From contig JADFNE010000029.1 in assembly GCA_022563535.1 (NCBI GenBank), positions 1 through 54,770 of the forward strand: 54,770 nt of DNA. Direction: 5' to 3'. Positions 40,897 to 49,107 of this stretch are shown piece by piece (the stretch's first letter is position 1; each line of letters starts with the position of its first letter). Made by a program: the position numbers and the translations under genes. Source of the DNA: Myxococcales bacterium. Its GTDB lineage: Bacteria > Myxococcota_A > UBA9160 > UBA4427. The notes beneath the pieces were generated by a model, which saw only the letters and a program-made list of their open reading frames with translations, ran no database searches and was not told the DNA's origin.

Positions 40897-43800
40897 ATGG
40901 TCGCTCCGAAAAGCGGAAGCGTGAGAACTTTTGTAGCAGCGGTAGCCACGAGTGTAGTGCTTGGATTCGTTCTGGCCTGTGCTTCTACTGTGGTCGATAA
41001 GGGGAATCCCCCGGCCGCATGGTTGACCGAGATCCAGGTGGATTCGGGAACTGAGAGCTCTGCCGTGACATTGGTGGGTCTTTCAGACTCGATTTACACG
41101 GCGTCCTATGACGCTGATCTTCAGGCGATCGTCATTGAACTCGCCTCGGTCGATGCCGCAGATGCGGCAGATCGAGTTGAGATCTACGACGGGATCATTG
41201 ACCACGTCACCACCAGCACCTACTGGGAAGAGGGTGGCGAGGCGGTTACCCGGGTCGAGATCGCACTCGGGACCGATGCCAGCTATACGATCGAAGCCAC
41301 CGAAGAAGGTCTGAGAATTGACCTGGTCGAGGGCGGAGATCCACTGGCGTGGAACAACGCTGCCGATGATGACGGTACTGATCCCTGGGCGGCAGCCGAG
41401 GGCGAAGAACTCGCCGTCGCCGATCCGGCCATCGAAGATGCACCGGAAGCCCCAGCCGTAGCGGCAACGCCGCCACCGGTTGCGACGACGCTGTCAGCCG
41501 TCCGGGTCGAAAGCCTGGAAAGTGGTGTGCTCGTGCATCTCACGGCGAACGGCAGCATCTGGGCAGTGGAGAGCTTCGTACTCGATAGTCCCGACCGCCT
41601 CGTGGTGGACCTCCCCGGGATGGCACTCGAGACTGCAATTGCAACCGTGCCGGTCGACCATGCTCTGGTCTCGCGCGTCCGAATCGGCGCTCACGCCGAC
41701 AAGGTGCGAATCGTGATCGATGGTGGCGAGCAGCCACTGGGTCTTGCCGGCCGCAGCATCAAGCCGAGCGCCGATGGTCTCTATCTCGCAGTAGGTTCAG
41801 GAGAGGAAATCGATCAGGCGTTGACCGCTGGTTTGGATGCCGCCCAGGCGACCTGGAACGAGCAGGCTCTGGCGCAGGTTGAACCGTCTGATGCGATGGA
41901 GGGCGACGACCAGCCGGACCAATGGCCGGCCGACCCAGCGATCGCCGATGAGGCCGCAGTCGAAGAACTCGCCGAAGCTGGAAATGAGGGTGATGGCGAA
42001 GCTTGGGACACCGGCGAAGCGACGGATCTAGCAGACGCCGCGCCCGTCGATGACGACTGGGAAGTGGCCGACGCCGACGTGATCGACGAAGAAACGGAAG
42101 TGACTGAGGTCGCGCCCATCATCGATGACGACTGGGAAGTGGCCGACGCCGACGTGATCGACGAAGAGACGGAAGTGGCTGAGGTTACGCCGCTCGAAGA
42201 GACGGAAGTGGCGGAAGTCACCCCCATCGATGAGCCAGCGGCAGAGACTTCCTGGGTCGCGATTCACGGGGTCCACTATACCCCGATGGAGAACCTGGAT
42301 CGTATTGCGGTCCTCAGCGAAGCGGTCGTCGACTACAGCGTTCACTCGCCGAACGCGGACACCCTGATCGTGAGTCTCTTTGGCGCCACCATAGCGCCCG
42401 AGGCAGCGGGTCGGATCCGCGGCAAGTCGGGTGGCCCGGTTTCGCTGATCACGATCTTCGAGCAACCCGACGTCGACGGAAGTGAAGTTCGACTGGTGGT
42501 GACTCGTGCTTCCGGTCAGGAGCCCTTGATCAGTCGACGTGGATCTTTGCTCTTCATTGACTTCGAGCACCTCGGAGCGGTTGCAGCGCAGCCGCCGGCG
42601 TTCCCGGTGCAGGAGGAGATTGGCTTGACGCTCGCGTCGAGCGACGACACTGGCGACGCGCCCGCACCGGCAGCCGCTAGTGAAGAAGAGTCCAACTGGG
42701 AAGACGGAACTGCTGACGCGGCCGAAGCTACGCCCGCGGCCCCGATGGGCGACACGGGTGAAGAACTCGTCGCCCAGGCTGCATCCTTCGACGATCTGCC
42801 GGAGTTTTCGGAAAACCCCGGACTCGCCGGTCCCGCCGAAATGGATCAAGCCTTTGCGGATGACGATCTCGATCCACTCGCTGGAGACGACGAGTTTGCG
42901 AGCCTCACACCGCTGGCCGACGAATTCGATGATTTCGACGAATTCGATGAGGTTGCTGGATCCGACTTCGAAGAGTCCGGCCCGGCGTCCCTCGAACCGC
43001 CTGCAGCAGTAGAAGTGTTGCAGGAAGGGGGATTGGTCGACGGCAAGAAGTATAGGGGACGACGCATCTCACTCGATTTCAACGACGTTCCGATTTCGGA
43101 TGTGCTGCGCTTGATTGCAGAGGTCAGTGATCTCAACCTGATCGCCGGTGACGAGGTCAAGGGAAGCGTGACAATTCGCCTGGTCGACGTGCCGTGGGAT
43201 CAGGCGCTGGACGTAGTCCTGCTGACCAAGGGCCTGGGCTTTGTTCGTGTCGGCAATATCTTGAGGGTGGCGCCGGCCGATATCATCGCGGCGGAAGAAG
43301 AACTGCGACTCCAGGAACGACGCAACAAGGAGAAGCTCGAGGATCTCATGGTCAAGCTGCTGCCGGTGAACTACGCATCGGTCAAGGACATGCAGAAGCT
43401 CGCAAAGCGACTGCTTTCGTCTCGCGGTACGGTCAACATTGATGAGAGAACCAATACGCTCATCCTGAAGGACATCGCTTCGGTGATCGATGAAACCGTG
43501 GCACTCGTCAAGGCCGTTGATACAGAGACTCCGCAGGTGATGATCGAGGCCAAGATCGTCGAGGCCAACCTCAACTTCTCTCGTGAGTTGGGCAGCACCT
43601 GGGGAATCGTGACCCAGCCCTTCGTCGATCCGTTCTCTGGATCGGCGCTCCGGAGTGATCTAGGGACAAGTGACTTCCGCTTCCACGGAAGCAATGGTGT
43701 CGCGTTCTCGAATCCGATTACCTCGACCCCGACGGCCCTGGCCGACCTGGGCGCATTCCTGCTGGACGAGAAGCTCGACCTCAATCTCCAGTTGCGCGCT

Positions 43801-44298
43801 GCAGAGAGCATGGGTGAAGGCAAGGTAATCTCGAGTCCGCGGATCGTTACCTTGGACAACGGCTTGGCCACGATCGAACAAGGTGTTTCAATTCCCTTCC
43901 AGACCTTCGAAGGTGGGGACGCGAAACTCGAGTTCATCGATGCCGTGCTGAGCTTGAAGGTGAGACCGCACATTACCTCCGATCGAAGCATCATCATGGA
44001 AATCGAAGTCACGCGAAATGCACCGGACGATTCGGTGCCGACGCCGACCGGTTCACCCGCCATCGCGAAGGCGGAGGCCAAAACCGAGACCCTGGTGAAG
44101 GATGGTCAGACCCTGGTGATTGGTGGCATCTACACGATCAACAAGTCCGAGCGTGAGTCGCGCGTTCCCTACCTGCACCGCTTGCCCATCATCGGGACGG
44201 CGTTCCGCAGCAAGGAACTCACAGACATTCGCAAGGAACTGCTGATCTTCGTGACACCGCGCATCATCCAGTCTCCTTCGCTGGCGACGGGGACTTAG
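40897..44298 (+). CDS. pilQ: type IV pilus outer-membrane secretin PilQ, with long acidic linker
   Basis: The product is about 1133 aa, well above the usual 700-900. ATG 40897 has AGGGAGG 9 nt upstream; GTG 40888 is too close to it. A signal with possible lipobox (VVLGFVLACAS) is followed by AMIN domains at about 45-150, 200-300 and 455-570, which bind peptidoglycan. Between and after them are Asp/Glu/Ala-rich stretches with a 25-residue tandem repeat. The secretin part starts at RISLDFNDVPISDVLRLIAE, then VPWDQALDVVLLTKGLG, and ends GGIYTINKSERESRVPYLHR and LLIFVTPRII. It forms the gated pore for the pilus. Last gene of the operon; a strong terminator follows. Confidence 0.95.
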   Translation: MVAPKSGSVRTFVAAVATSVVLGFVLACASTVVDKGNPPAAWLTEIQVDSGTESSAVTLVGLSDSIYTASYDADLQAIVIELASVDAADAADRVEIYDGIIDHVTTSTYWEEGGEAVTRVEIALGTDASYTIEATEEGLRIDLVEGGDPLAWNNAADDDGTDPWAAAEGEELAVADPAIEDAPEAPAVAATPPPVATTLSAVRVESLESGVLVHLTANGSIWAVESFVLDSPDRLVVDLPGMALETAIATVPVDHALVSRVRIGAHADKVRIVIDGGEQPLGLAGRSIKPSADGLYLAVGSGEEIDQALTAGLDAAQATWNEQALAQVEPSDAMEGDDQPDQWPADPAIADEAAVEELAEAGNEGDGEAWDTGEATDLADAAPVDDDWEVADADVIDEETEVTEVAPIIDDDWEVADADVIDEETEVAEVTPLEETEVAEVTPIDEPAAETSWVAIHGVHYTPMENLDRIAVLSEAVVDYSVHSPNADTLIVSLFGATIAPEAAGRIRGKSGGPVSLITIFEQPDVDGSEVRLVVTRASGQEPLISRRGSLLFIDFEHLGAVAAQPPAFPVQEEIGLTLASSDDTGDAPAPAAASEEESNWEDGTADAAEATPAAPMGDTGEELVAQAASFDDLPEFSENPGLAGPAEMDQAFADDDLDPLAGDDEFASLTPLADEFDDFDEFDEVAGSDFEESGPASLEPPAAVEVLQEGGLVDGKKYRGRRISLDFNDVPISDVLRLIAEVSDLNLIAGDEVKGSVTIRLVDVPWDQALDVVLLTKGLGFVRVGNILRVAPADIIAAEEELRLQERRNKEKLEDLMVKLLPVNYASVKDMQKLAKRLLSSRGTVNIDERTNTLILKDIASVIDETVALVKAVDTETPQVMIEAKIVEANLNFSRELGSTWGIVTQPFVDPFSGSALRSDLGTSDFRFHGSNGVAFSNPITSTPTALADLGAFLLDEKLDLNLQLRAAESMGEGKVISSPRIVTLDNGLATIEQGVSIPFQTFEGGDAKLEFIDAVLSLKVRPHITSDRSIIMEIEVTRNAPDDSVPTPTGSPAIAKAEAKTETLVKDGQTLVIGGIYTINKSERESRVPYLHRLPIIGTAFRSKELTDIRKELLIFVTPRIIQSPSLATGT
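42049..42198 (+). repeat. 75-bp tandem repeat (two copies) in pilQ
   Basis: Two adjacent 75-bp units encode DDDWEVADADVIDEETEV plus a seven-residue joint. A shorter third partial copy (EETEVAEVTP) follows. The units are nearly identical at DNA level (for example gatgacgactgggaagtggc starts both). The repeat lies in a predicted disordered acidic linker between AMIN domains. Confidence 0.85.
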
Positions 44299-44337
44299 TA
44301 CTCTCCGGGACGAGCTCTTGAAGACCGAACGCCCGAG

Positions 44338-44368
44338 ACGGGGAAGAGCCTAGGCTCTTCCCCGTTTT
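44338..44368 (+). terminator. strong intrinsic terminator after pilQ
   Basis: The arms ACGGGGAAGAGCC (44338-44350) and GGCTCTTCCCCGT (44353-44365) are perfect complements, and TTTT overlaps the right arm's end. The innermost bases form the loop. It lies 40 bp after the pilQ stop and just before aroK, closing the pil transcript. The symmetric stem with a short T-run is the clearest terminator in the window. Confidence 0.85.
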
Positions 44369-44371
44369 GCG

Positions 44372-44377
44372 TATACT
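44372..44377 (+). promoter_or_regulatory. candidate -10 (TATACT) for aroK, possibly leaderless transcript
   Basis: TATACT lies 8 bp before the GTG chosen as aroK start, directly after the pilQ terminator. Transcription from it would begin at or next to the start codon, giving a leaderless mRNA. No good -35 hexamer is visible because that position falls in the terminator stem. Weak evidence. Confidence 0.3.
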
Positions 44378-44384
44378 CGGGCGC

Positions 44385-44917
44385 GTGAGCGCAAGCGGAA
44401 CAGTCTGGCTCGTGGGGATGATGGGTTCGGGCAAGAGCGCGGTTGGGCGCGGGCTGGCCCGGCGCCTCTGTCTGAAGTTCGCCGACAGCGACCTCGAGAT
44501 CGAGAAGAACGCCGGTTGCAGCGTCGTGGAGATCTTCGCCAGAGAAGGAGAAGAGGGCTTCAGGCGACTCGAGGCCCTGGTGATTCGGCAGATGGGAAAG
44601 AAGAACCCCTGGTTGTGGCGACGGGGGGAGGAGCGCCGGCCCAGCCCGGTATGATCGACTTCATGACGGAACAGGGAACCGTGGTGTATCTGCGTGCCCG
44701 GCCCGAAACGCTGCTGGGCAGGATCGGCAATGCAAAGACCCGCCCCATGTTGAGCGACTTGACGCGCGAGGGGCGCATCGATCGCCTGAAGACCCTGCAG
44801 CGGGAACGAGAGCCGAGCTACAGTCGGGCCCAGGTCACAATCGATACCGACGAGGCCCTGGTGACCGAAATCGTGGAAGAGATTGCCGGGAAGCTCAACC
44901 AGTTGGGCGCGGGCTGA
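44385..44917 (+). CDS. aroK: shikimate kinase, reading frame broken by a -1 shift
   Basis: Two overlapping frames together give a complete shikimate kinase of about 177 aa. Frame one (from GTG 44385) holds Walker A GMMGSGKSAVG, FADSDLEIEKNAGCSVVEIF and EEGFRRLEALVIRQM. Frame two, one base back, holds LVVATGGGAPAQPGMIDFM, VVYLRARPETLLGRI and RPMLSDLTREGRIDRL. The switch falls at GGGAAAG (44594-44600), a canonical -1 slippery heptamer in the correct phase. Without a shift, translation stops at 44654 and gives an 89-residue fragment lacking the shikimate-binding GGG loop. It is either a programmed frameshift, a real mutation or a sequencing error. The product phosphorylates shikimate; aroB and aroQ follow. 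Confidence 0.85.
44594..44600 (+). promoter_or_regulatory. slippery heptamer GGGAAAG at the aroK frame junction
   Basis: In the zero frame the heptamer is read G GGA AAG, fitting X-XXY-YYZ. Slipping one base back gives GGG AAA and then GAA GAA CCC CTG, which is exactly the frame encoding the C-terminal two thirds. The same heptamer is used in the lambda gpG-gpGT frameshift. No strong downstream hairpin or upstream Shine-Dalgarno stimulator is obvious; a CCCC/GGGG pairing is possible. Confidence 0.5.
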
Positions 44918-45024
44918 GGCGCAAGACCGGTTCGACGCTTTCGCCTGAGACGGCGATTTGTAGGCCGATCGCAGTCGTGCATCACGCGATGAATGTCGTG
45001 GCATGGGGGGAGGTCCGAAAGCGG

Positions 45025-46149
45025 ATGGCAAAGGTCAACGGGCGCAGCCCGTCCCCGCGACGCAATTTGCGCGTCGATCTGGGTGAGCGCAGCTACCCAA
45101 TTCATATTGGTACCGACAACCTCGACCAAGCCGGTCCAGCGATCGCAAAGGCCACTGGGGCTTCCCAGGTTGCCCTGGTAACGGTTCCCGGTGTGGGACG
45201 GCGCTATGCCGCGCGTCTTTCTCGATCGCTTCGAGAGGCGGGACTGCGGGTGCGCAAAATCGAAGTGCCGGACGGGGATGCGAGCAAGAACCTGCGAGAA
45301 CTCGGCCGCCTCTACGACGAGTTTCTGCGCATCGGATTGGATCGAAGTTCTGCGGTTGTCGCGCTCGGCGGAGGGATGGTCGGGGATCTGGCGGGTTATG
45401 CCGCCGCGACCTACCTGCGCGGCATCCCCTACGTTCAGGTTCCCACCACGATCCTCGCCATGGTCGATGCGAGTATCGGGGGAAAGACCGCAGTCAATTT
45501 GAAGCAGGGCAAGAATCTTGTCGGTGCATTCCACCAGCCGAGGCTCGTGTGGATCGACACCGCGACCCTGCAGAGTCTTCCCCGTCGACAGCGGGCAGCG
45601 GGCATGGCAGAAGTGATCAAGGCGGGCGCCATCTGGGATGCCCGGCTCTTTTCCCGACTGGAACGCGACATGTCCAAGGCCCTCGACCTCGACGCAAAGG
45701 TCCTGGTCCCCATTCTCGAGCGGGCCTGCGCGATCAAGGTCAAGGTCGTGAGCCTCGACGAACGCGAATCGGGGGTGCGCATGCTCTTGAACTTTGGCCA
45801 TACCATGGGACACGCGGTCGAAAAGAAACTCGGCTATCGCAAGGTTCTCCACGGTGAGGCCGTTGCGATGGGCATGGTCTACGCCGCGCGACGATCGGAA
45901 CAGTTGGGGATCGCCCCCGATGGCACCCGAGAACGTCTGCAAAATCTGCTTGTGGCCACCAAGCTCCCGGTTCAACTTCCCCCTTTTCCGAGGAGGGCTT
46001 ATCTATCCGGGCTGCAGGTCGATAAGAAGAAGCAGGATCGCCGCATCCAGTTTGTCGTGCTGCGCAAAATCGGAAAGGCCGAAACGGTCCCGCTCACTCC
46101 TGCTGAGATTTATCCGGCGGCCGAGTCGCGGCGCGTCGAACGGACCTGA
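45025..46149 (+). CDS. aroB: 3-dehydroquinate synthase
   Basis: The product is about 374 aa from ATG 45025, with GGGGGAGG about 11 nt upstream; GTG 44977 and ATG 44989 are in-frame alternatives. Motifs: ALGGGMVGDLAGYAAATYLRG (NAD and substrate region), VPTTILAMVDASIGGKTAVN, KNLVGAFHQP, AEVIKAGAIWD, LNFGHTMGHAVE and LHGEAVAMGMVYA, with the Zn ligands Glu and His in these stretches. It makes 3-dehydroquinate from DAHP in the shikimate pathway. The LGERSYPIHIG start of the fold supports the chosen start. It follows aroK as in many bacteria. Confidence 0.95.
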   Translation: MAKVNGRSPSPRRNLRVDLGERSYPIHIGTDNLDQAGPAIAKATGASQVALVTVPGVGRRYAARLSRSLREAGLRVRKIEVPDGDASKNLRELGRLYDEFLRIGLDRSSAVVALGGGMVGDLAGYAAATYLRGIPYVQVPTTILAMVDASIGGKTAVNLKQGKNLVGAFHQPRLVWIDTATLQSLPRRQRAAGMAEVIKAGAIWDARLFSRLERDMSKALDLDAKVLVPILERACAIKVKVVSLDERESGVRMLLNFGHTMGHAVEKKLGYRKVLHGEAVAMGMVYAARRSEQLGIAPDGTRERLQNLLVATKLPVQLPPFPRRAYLSGLQVDKKKQDRRIQFVVLRKIGKAETVPLTPAEIYPAAESRRVERT

Positions 46150-46171
46150 GTGGGTTGATGGGGGAAAGCAG

Positions 46172-47218
46172 ATGAATGACGAGACGCTCGACGACACTTC
46201 GGAGAGTCTGGCCGGAGCAGGCGAAGCCTCGGAGTTTGAACGGCTGGCGCAAGAGATCGAAGAGAATCCGGGCAGCCCATCATTCCCACGGCTGGCGGAA
46301 GCGTATCGCCGCGCCGGTCATGTAGAGCGCGCGGAGTCGATCGCAAAGGGTGGCCTGGCGGAAGCCCCCGAGCGCATGGGAGGCCGCGTTGCCCTCGCGT
46401 TGGCCATGATCGACAAGGGCGAAATAACCATGGCTTCGAAAGAGCTTGCGAGCATTCTAGAGAATGTCCCTGAGCTTCCCTCGGATTCGACTGCACCCGA
46501 ATCCGTGTCTCTGGAGCATCGGCTGTATTCCACTCCGCTGGCGACACCCTCCGAAGCACTCCCGCAATTTGACGAGGATCGCGGAAACAATGCTTCCGAG
46601 GATGCCCTGCGTCAGGAGGAAATTGACCACGCATTCGACTCTGCTCGGACCGACGCCGACCAGATGATCAGCGCCAATCAATTGGCTGAATCGGCCATGC
46701 TCGATGTCAGCGACGATGTGGATTCAGACGATGCCTGCCCTGATGTCATCACCACAGACACTGCCGGCAATGATGACGTAGCCAGTTGCGACCATGGCGA
46801 GGGCTATTCCGCGAGCGGCCGCAAGGTATTTGCCACCGAGACGATGGCGAACTTGCTCGAAGGGCAGGGAGATCTCGAGGGCGCTGAGCGAGTCCGCGCG
46901 TCTATGCCCGACGAGGGGCCCGACGAGGCGCCCGACGAGGCGGAAGATGTCGAAAGCGCAACCGAACCCGAGGCTGACGCGACGACAGATCCAGACGTAT
47001 CGGCTGACGCTGCGGCCACCGCACCCCTGATGGACCTGGTTGGCGCCCCTCTCGCGGAGAGCCCCGATCCCGTACCCGCCGCAGCGGAGTTGGATCTTCA
47101 TCCCGACCTTCGCTCTGAGCTTCACCTGGACCCGGACTCGGCACGTGACGAGCGCGCGACTCGAATCATCCATCAACTCGAAGGCTGGCTTGCGAACATC
47201 CGGAGGGATGTCGCGTGA
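46172..47218 (+). CDS. acidic TPR-containing protein, 348 aa
   Basis: ATG 46172 has GGGGGAAA upstream. The N-terminal 90 residues hold TPR-like helices (SPSFPRLAEAYRRAGHVERA, GGRVALALAMIDKGEITMAS). A long Asp/Glu-rich disordered stretch follows, then another helical segment (FATETMANLLEGQGDLEGAE), an acidic PDEGPDEAPDEAEDVES stretch, and a final short amphipathic helix (IIHQLEGWLANIRRD). It resembles the larger acidic TPR protein at 49108 in style. It overlaps the Roadblock gene by four bases (GTGA), so the pair probably act together, possibly as scaffold and GTPase regulator. No signal peptide, so cytoplasmic. Confidence 0.75.
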   Translation: MNDETLDDTSESLAGAGEASEFERLAQEIEENPGSPSFPRLAEAYRRAGHVERAESIAKGGLAEAPERMGGRVALALAMIDKGEITMASKELASILENVPELPSDSTAPESVSLEHRLYSTPLATPSEALPQFDEDRGNNASEDALRQEEIDHAFDSARTDADQMISANQLAESAMLDVSDDVDSDDACPDVITTDTAGNDDVASCDHGEGYSASGRKVFATETMANLLEGQGDLEGAERVRASMPDEGPDEAPDEAEDVESATEPEADATTDPDVSADAAATAPLMDLVGAPLAESPDPVPAAAELDLHPDLRSELHLDPDSARDERATRIIHQLEGWLANIRRDVA

Positions 47219-47589
47219 GTTTCGAAAGCATTCTCCAGAAGATTCTCGAAGGCAATGACGACGCAATCGGCATTGCACTGATGGGCAATGACGGCATTCC
47301 GATCGTGCACGTAAGTGGCAACCATTCAATCGAGAGCCCGCTCGGCGAAGATCTCGGCTCAGCCGGCGCGGAGTTCGGCCGCATCCTCGGTGACATTCAC
47401 AAAGCCTCGGATGCCCTGGGCGGTGGACTCGTCAACGAAGTCGTGATCAGCCTGAGTCGCTTTACGTTGCTGTTTCGCGAGATCGCCGACGACGTAGTCC
47501 TGGTGTTGGCCCTCGGCCCCGAGGGCAATCTCGGCAAGTCGCGCTACCGCATGCGGCGCTATGAGCGAGAGATTCGCGACGAACTGTAA
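47215..47589 (+). CDS. Roadblock/LC7-domain protein
   Basis: The product is 124 aa from GTG 47215. A single Roadblock/LC7 fold is suggested by the helix [14 protein letters not shown], the strand [17 protein letters not shown], a central helix ([19 protein letters not shown]), and the strands [16 protein letters not shown] and [19 protein letters not shown]. In bacteria such proteins regulate small GTPases; MglB, the GAP of the polarity GTPase MglA in Myxococcus, is the best-known case. No Ras-like GTPase gene is in the window. Coupling to the TPR gene suggests a complex. It ends 119 bp before aroQ. Confidence 0.8.
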   Translation: MSFESILQKILEGNDDAIGIALMGNDGIPIVHVSGNHSIESPLGEDLGSAGAEFGRILGDIHKASDALGGGLVNEVVISLSRFTLLFREIADDVVLVLALGPEGNLGKSRYRMRRYEREIRDEL

Positions 47590-47708
47590 GCGGTTCATCA
47601 CCCCAGCGTGCCAATTCTCGTATTGATGACCCCTGCGGGTGGGTTGTTGCTATACCTGTACCTCGACATCAGCCGCGGAAGACTGATCTCGCACAAGGAG
47701 GATCCGGC

Positions 47709-48173
47709 GTGGTCGACTCACTTCGTATTCTCGTAATACACGGTCCAAACCTGAATATGCTCGGAACCCGCGAGCCCGACATCTACGGGTCCACGAATCT
47801 TGCCGAAATTGACGGCTTGCTCTCCAGCCAGGCCAAGGAAAGCGGTTGTGAGCTCGATTCATTTCAGTCCAATCACGAGGGGCTGCTGATTGACCGGATT
47901 CAGGAAGCGAGAAGCAACGCCGACGGCATCTTGATCAACCCGGCGGGGCTCACGCACTCGAGCGTGAGCCTGCGAGACGCCTTGCTCGGGAGCGAACTCC
48001 CGGTCGTCGAGATCCACCTTTCGAATGTCCACGCGCGGGAGGAGTTTCGTCAGCACTCCTATATTTCGGGGATCGCGATTGGTGTCATTACCGGGTTCGG
48101 CCCCCAGAGTTATCGCCTCGGGCTCGAAGCGCTGATCAACCATTTGCGCGGGGCCTCGCCCAGCACTTCATGA
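47709..48173 (+). CDS. aroQ: type II 3-dehydroquinate dehydratase
   Basis: The product is 154 aa, usual for the type II dodecameric enzyme. GTG 47709 has a perfect AGGAGG 7 nt upstream. Motifs: [21 protein letters not shown] with the catalytic Tyr, [44 protein letters not shown] with the catalytic His, and the closing [18 protein letters not shown]. It removes water from 3-dehydroquinate, the step after AroB. The gene after it (LipM-like) starts only 4 bp later. Confidence 0.95.
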   Translation: MVDSLRILVIHGPNLNMLGTREPDIYGSTNLAEIDGLLSSQAKESGCELDSFQSNHEGLLIDRIQEARSNADGILINPAGLTHSSVSLRDALLGSELPVVEIHLSNVHAREEFRQHSYISGIAIGVITGFGPQSYRLGLEALINHLRGASPSTS

Positions 48174-48176
48174 ACC

Positions 48177-48962
48177 ATGGCTGGAACTCCCTGGCGTCTG
48201 ATTCAGAGCGGCGATGCAGCGGGCCCATTCAATATGGGCCTCGACGAAGCGCTGCTCCGCAGTGCCTCTGAAAAGGGCATCGCGAGCCTGCGACTCTATA
48301 CCTGGGCTGGTCCCTGGGTTTCCCTCGGCTACGCCCAGCGCCAACTCGACCCCGAGTACGTTCGCGCGTGTGAGCGCGAAGGCGTTGGGATCGTGCGTCG
48401 AACAACCGGCGGGCGAGCCGTGTTACACGGTCAGGACCTGACTTACAGCATCACGGCTCCCGAAGAAATGCTGTGTCCGGGTCTGCGCAACTCCTACGAC
48501 CAGGTCGCGACCGCACTGGTGGACGCGATCCAGTCGTTGGGGGCGAGCACCGCGCGCCGTGTACCGGTGCGGCGGGGTGCACAGTCCTCCAGGAACTTCG
48601 ACTGCTTCGCAGCTCCCGCCGGCGACGAAATTGTGGTGGGCACGGAAAAACTAGTCGGCAGTGCGCAGCGCCGCCGCGGGGGCGCAGTTCTCCAGCACGG
48701 TTCAATTCGCATCTCTGCGGATCTTCCCGCTGCGGCTGCAGCCGCGGGAATCGACCCGCGTGCCTCGGTCAGTCTGGCCGAACTGGGTATTGAGGCGAGC
48801 GAGGAAGCGCTGCGCGAGGCGCTCGTGGCCAGCTTTGCCAAGATCCTCAATGTGCAGTTTGAAGCAGCAGAGCCCGAAGCAGCGGAGCGTGCGCAGGCGG
48901 GCGAAAGAGTCGAATTGCATCGCGGTGATATTCTGGCCGCACCCAGCTCAAAATCAGTCTAG
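48177..48962 (+). CDS. octanoyltransferase LipM-like / lipoate-protein ligase family protein
   Basis: The product is 261 aa of the biotin/lipoate ligase fold: RLIQSGDAAGPFNMGLDEAL, LRLYTWAGPWVSLGYAQ, VRRTTGGRAVLHGQDLTYSI, then FDCFAAPAGDEIVVG and KLVGSAQRRRGGAVLQHGSI. A Cys placed as in FDCFAAP is where LipM keeps its catalytic thiol, which favours octanoyl transfer from ACP over ATP-dependent lipoate ligation. It attaches octanoyl groups to lipoyl domains for later conversion by LipA. LplA-type activity cannot be excluded. It shares its upstream end with aroQ, so it is probably co-transcribed. Confidence 0.82.
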   Translation: MAGTPWRLIQSGDAAGPFNMGLDEALLRSASEKGIASLRLYTWAGPWVSLGYAQRQLDPEYVRACEREGVGIVRRTTGGRAVLHGQDLTYSITAPEEMLCPGLRNSYDQVATALVDAIQSLGASTARRVPVRRGAQSSRNFDCFAAPAGDEIVVGTEKLVGSAQRRRGGAVLQHGSIRISADLPAAAAAAGIDPRASVSLAELGIEASEEALREALVASFAKILNVQFEAAEPEAAERAQAGERVELHRGDILAAPSSKSV

Positions 48963-49107
48963 GGGCATTGCCGGCCCCTCATTTCCTCGCAGATCACCTG
49001 CGCTTGCAAGCCTCAAGGGCGCTCGTCGCTGGCCGATATGGACTCTGAGGAGGGGCATTTCCCCCCCCGTTTGCGGATTCCATTTTGGGAAGCTGAGGGC
49101 GCACGAA

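Noticed and set aside
44264-45031. Long minus-strand open frame over aroK
   Set aside because: It is antisense to the clear shikimate kinase motifs, and its Ser/Pro/Arg composition is typical of shadow frames in GC-rich DNA.
48962-48978. GGGGC...GCCCC hairpin after the LipM-like gene as a terminator
   Set aside because: Only five base pairs and no T-run; the large TPR gene follows closely.
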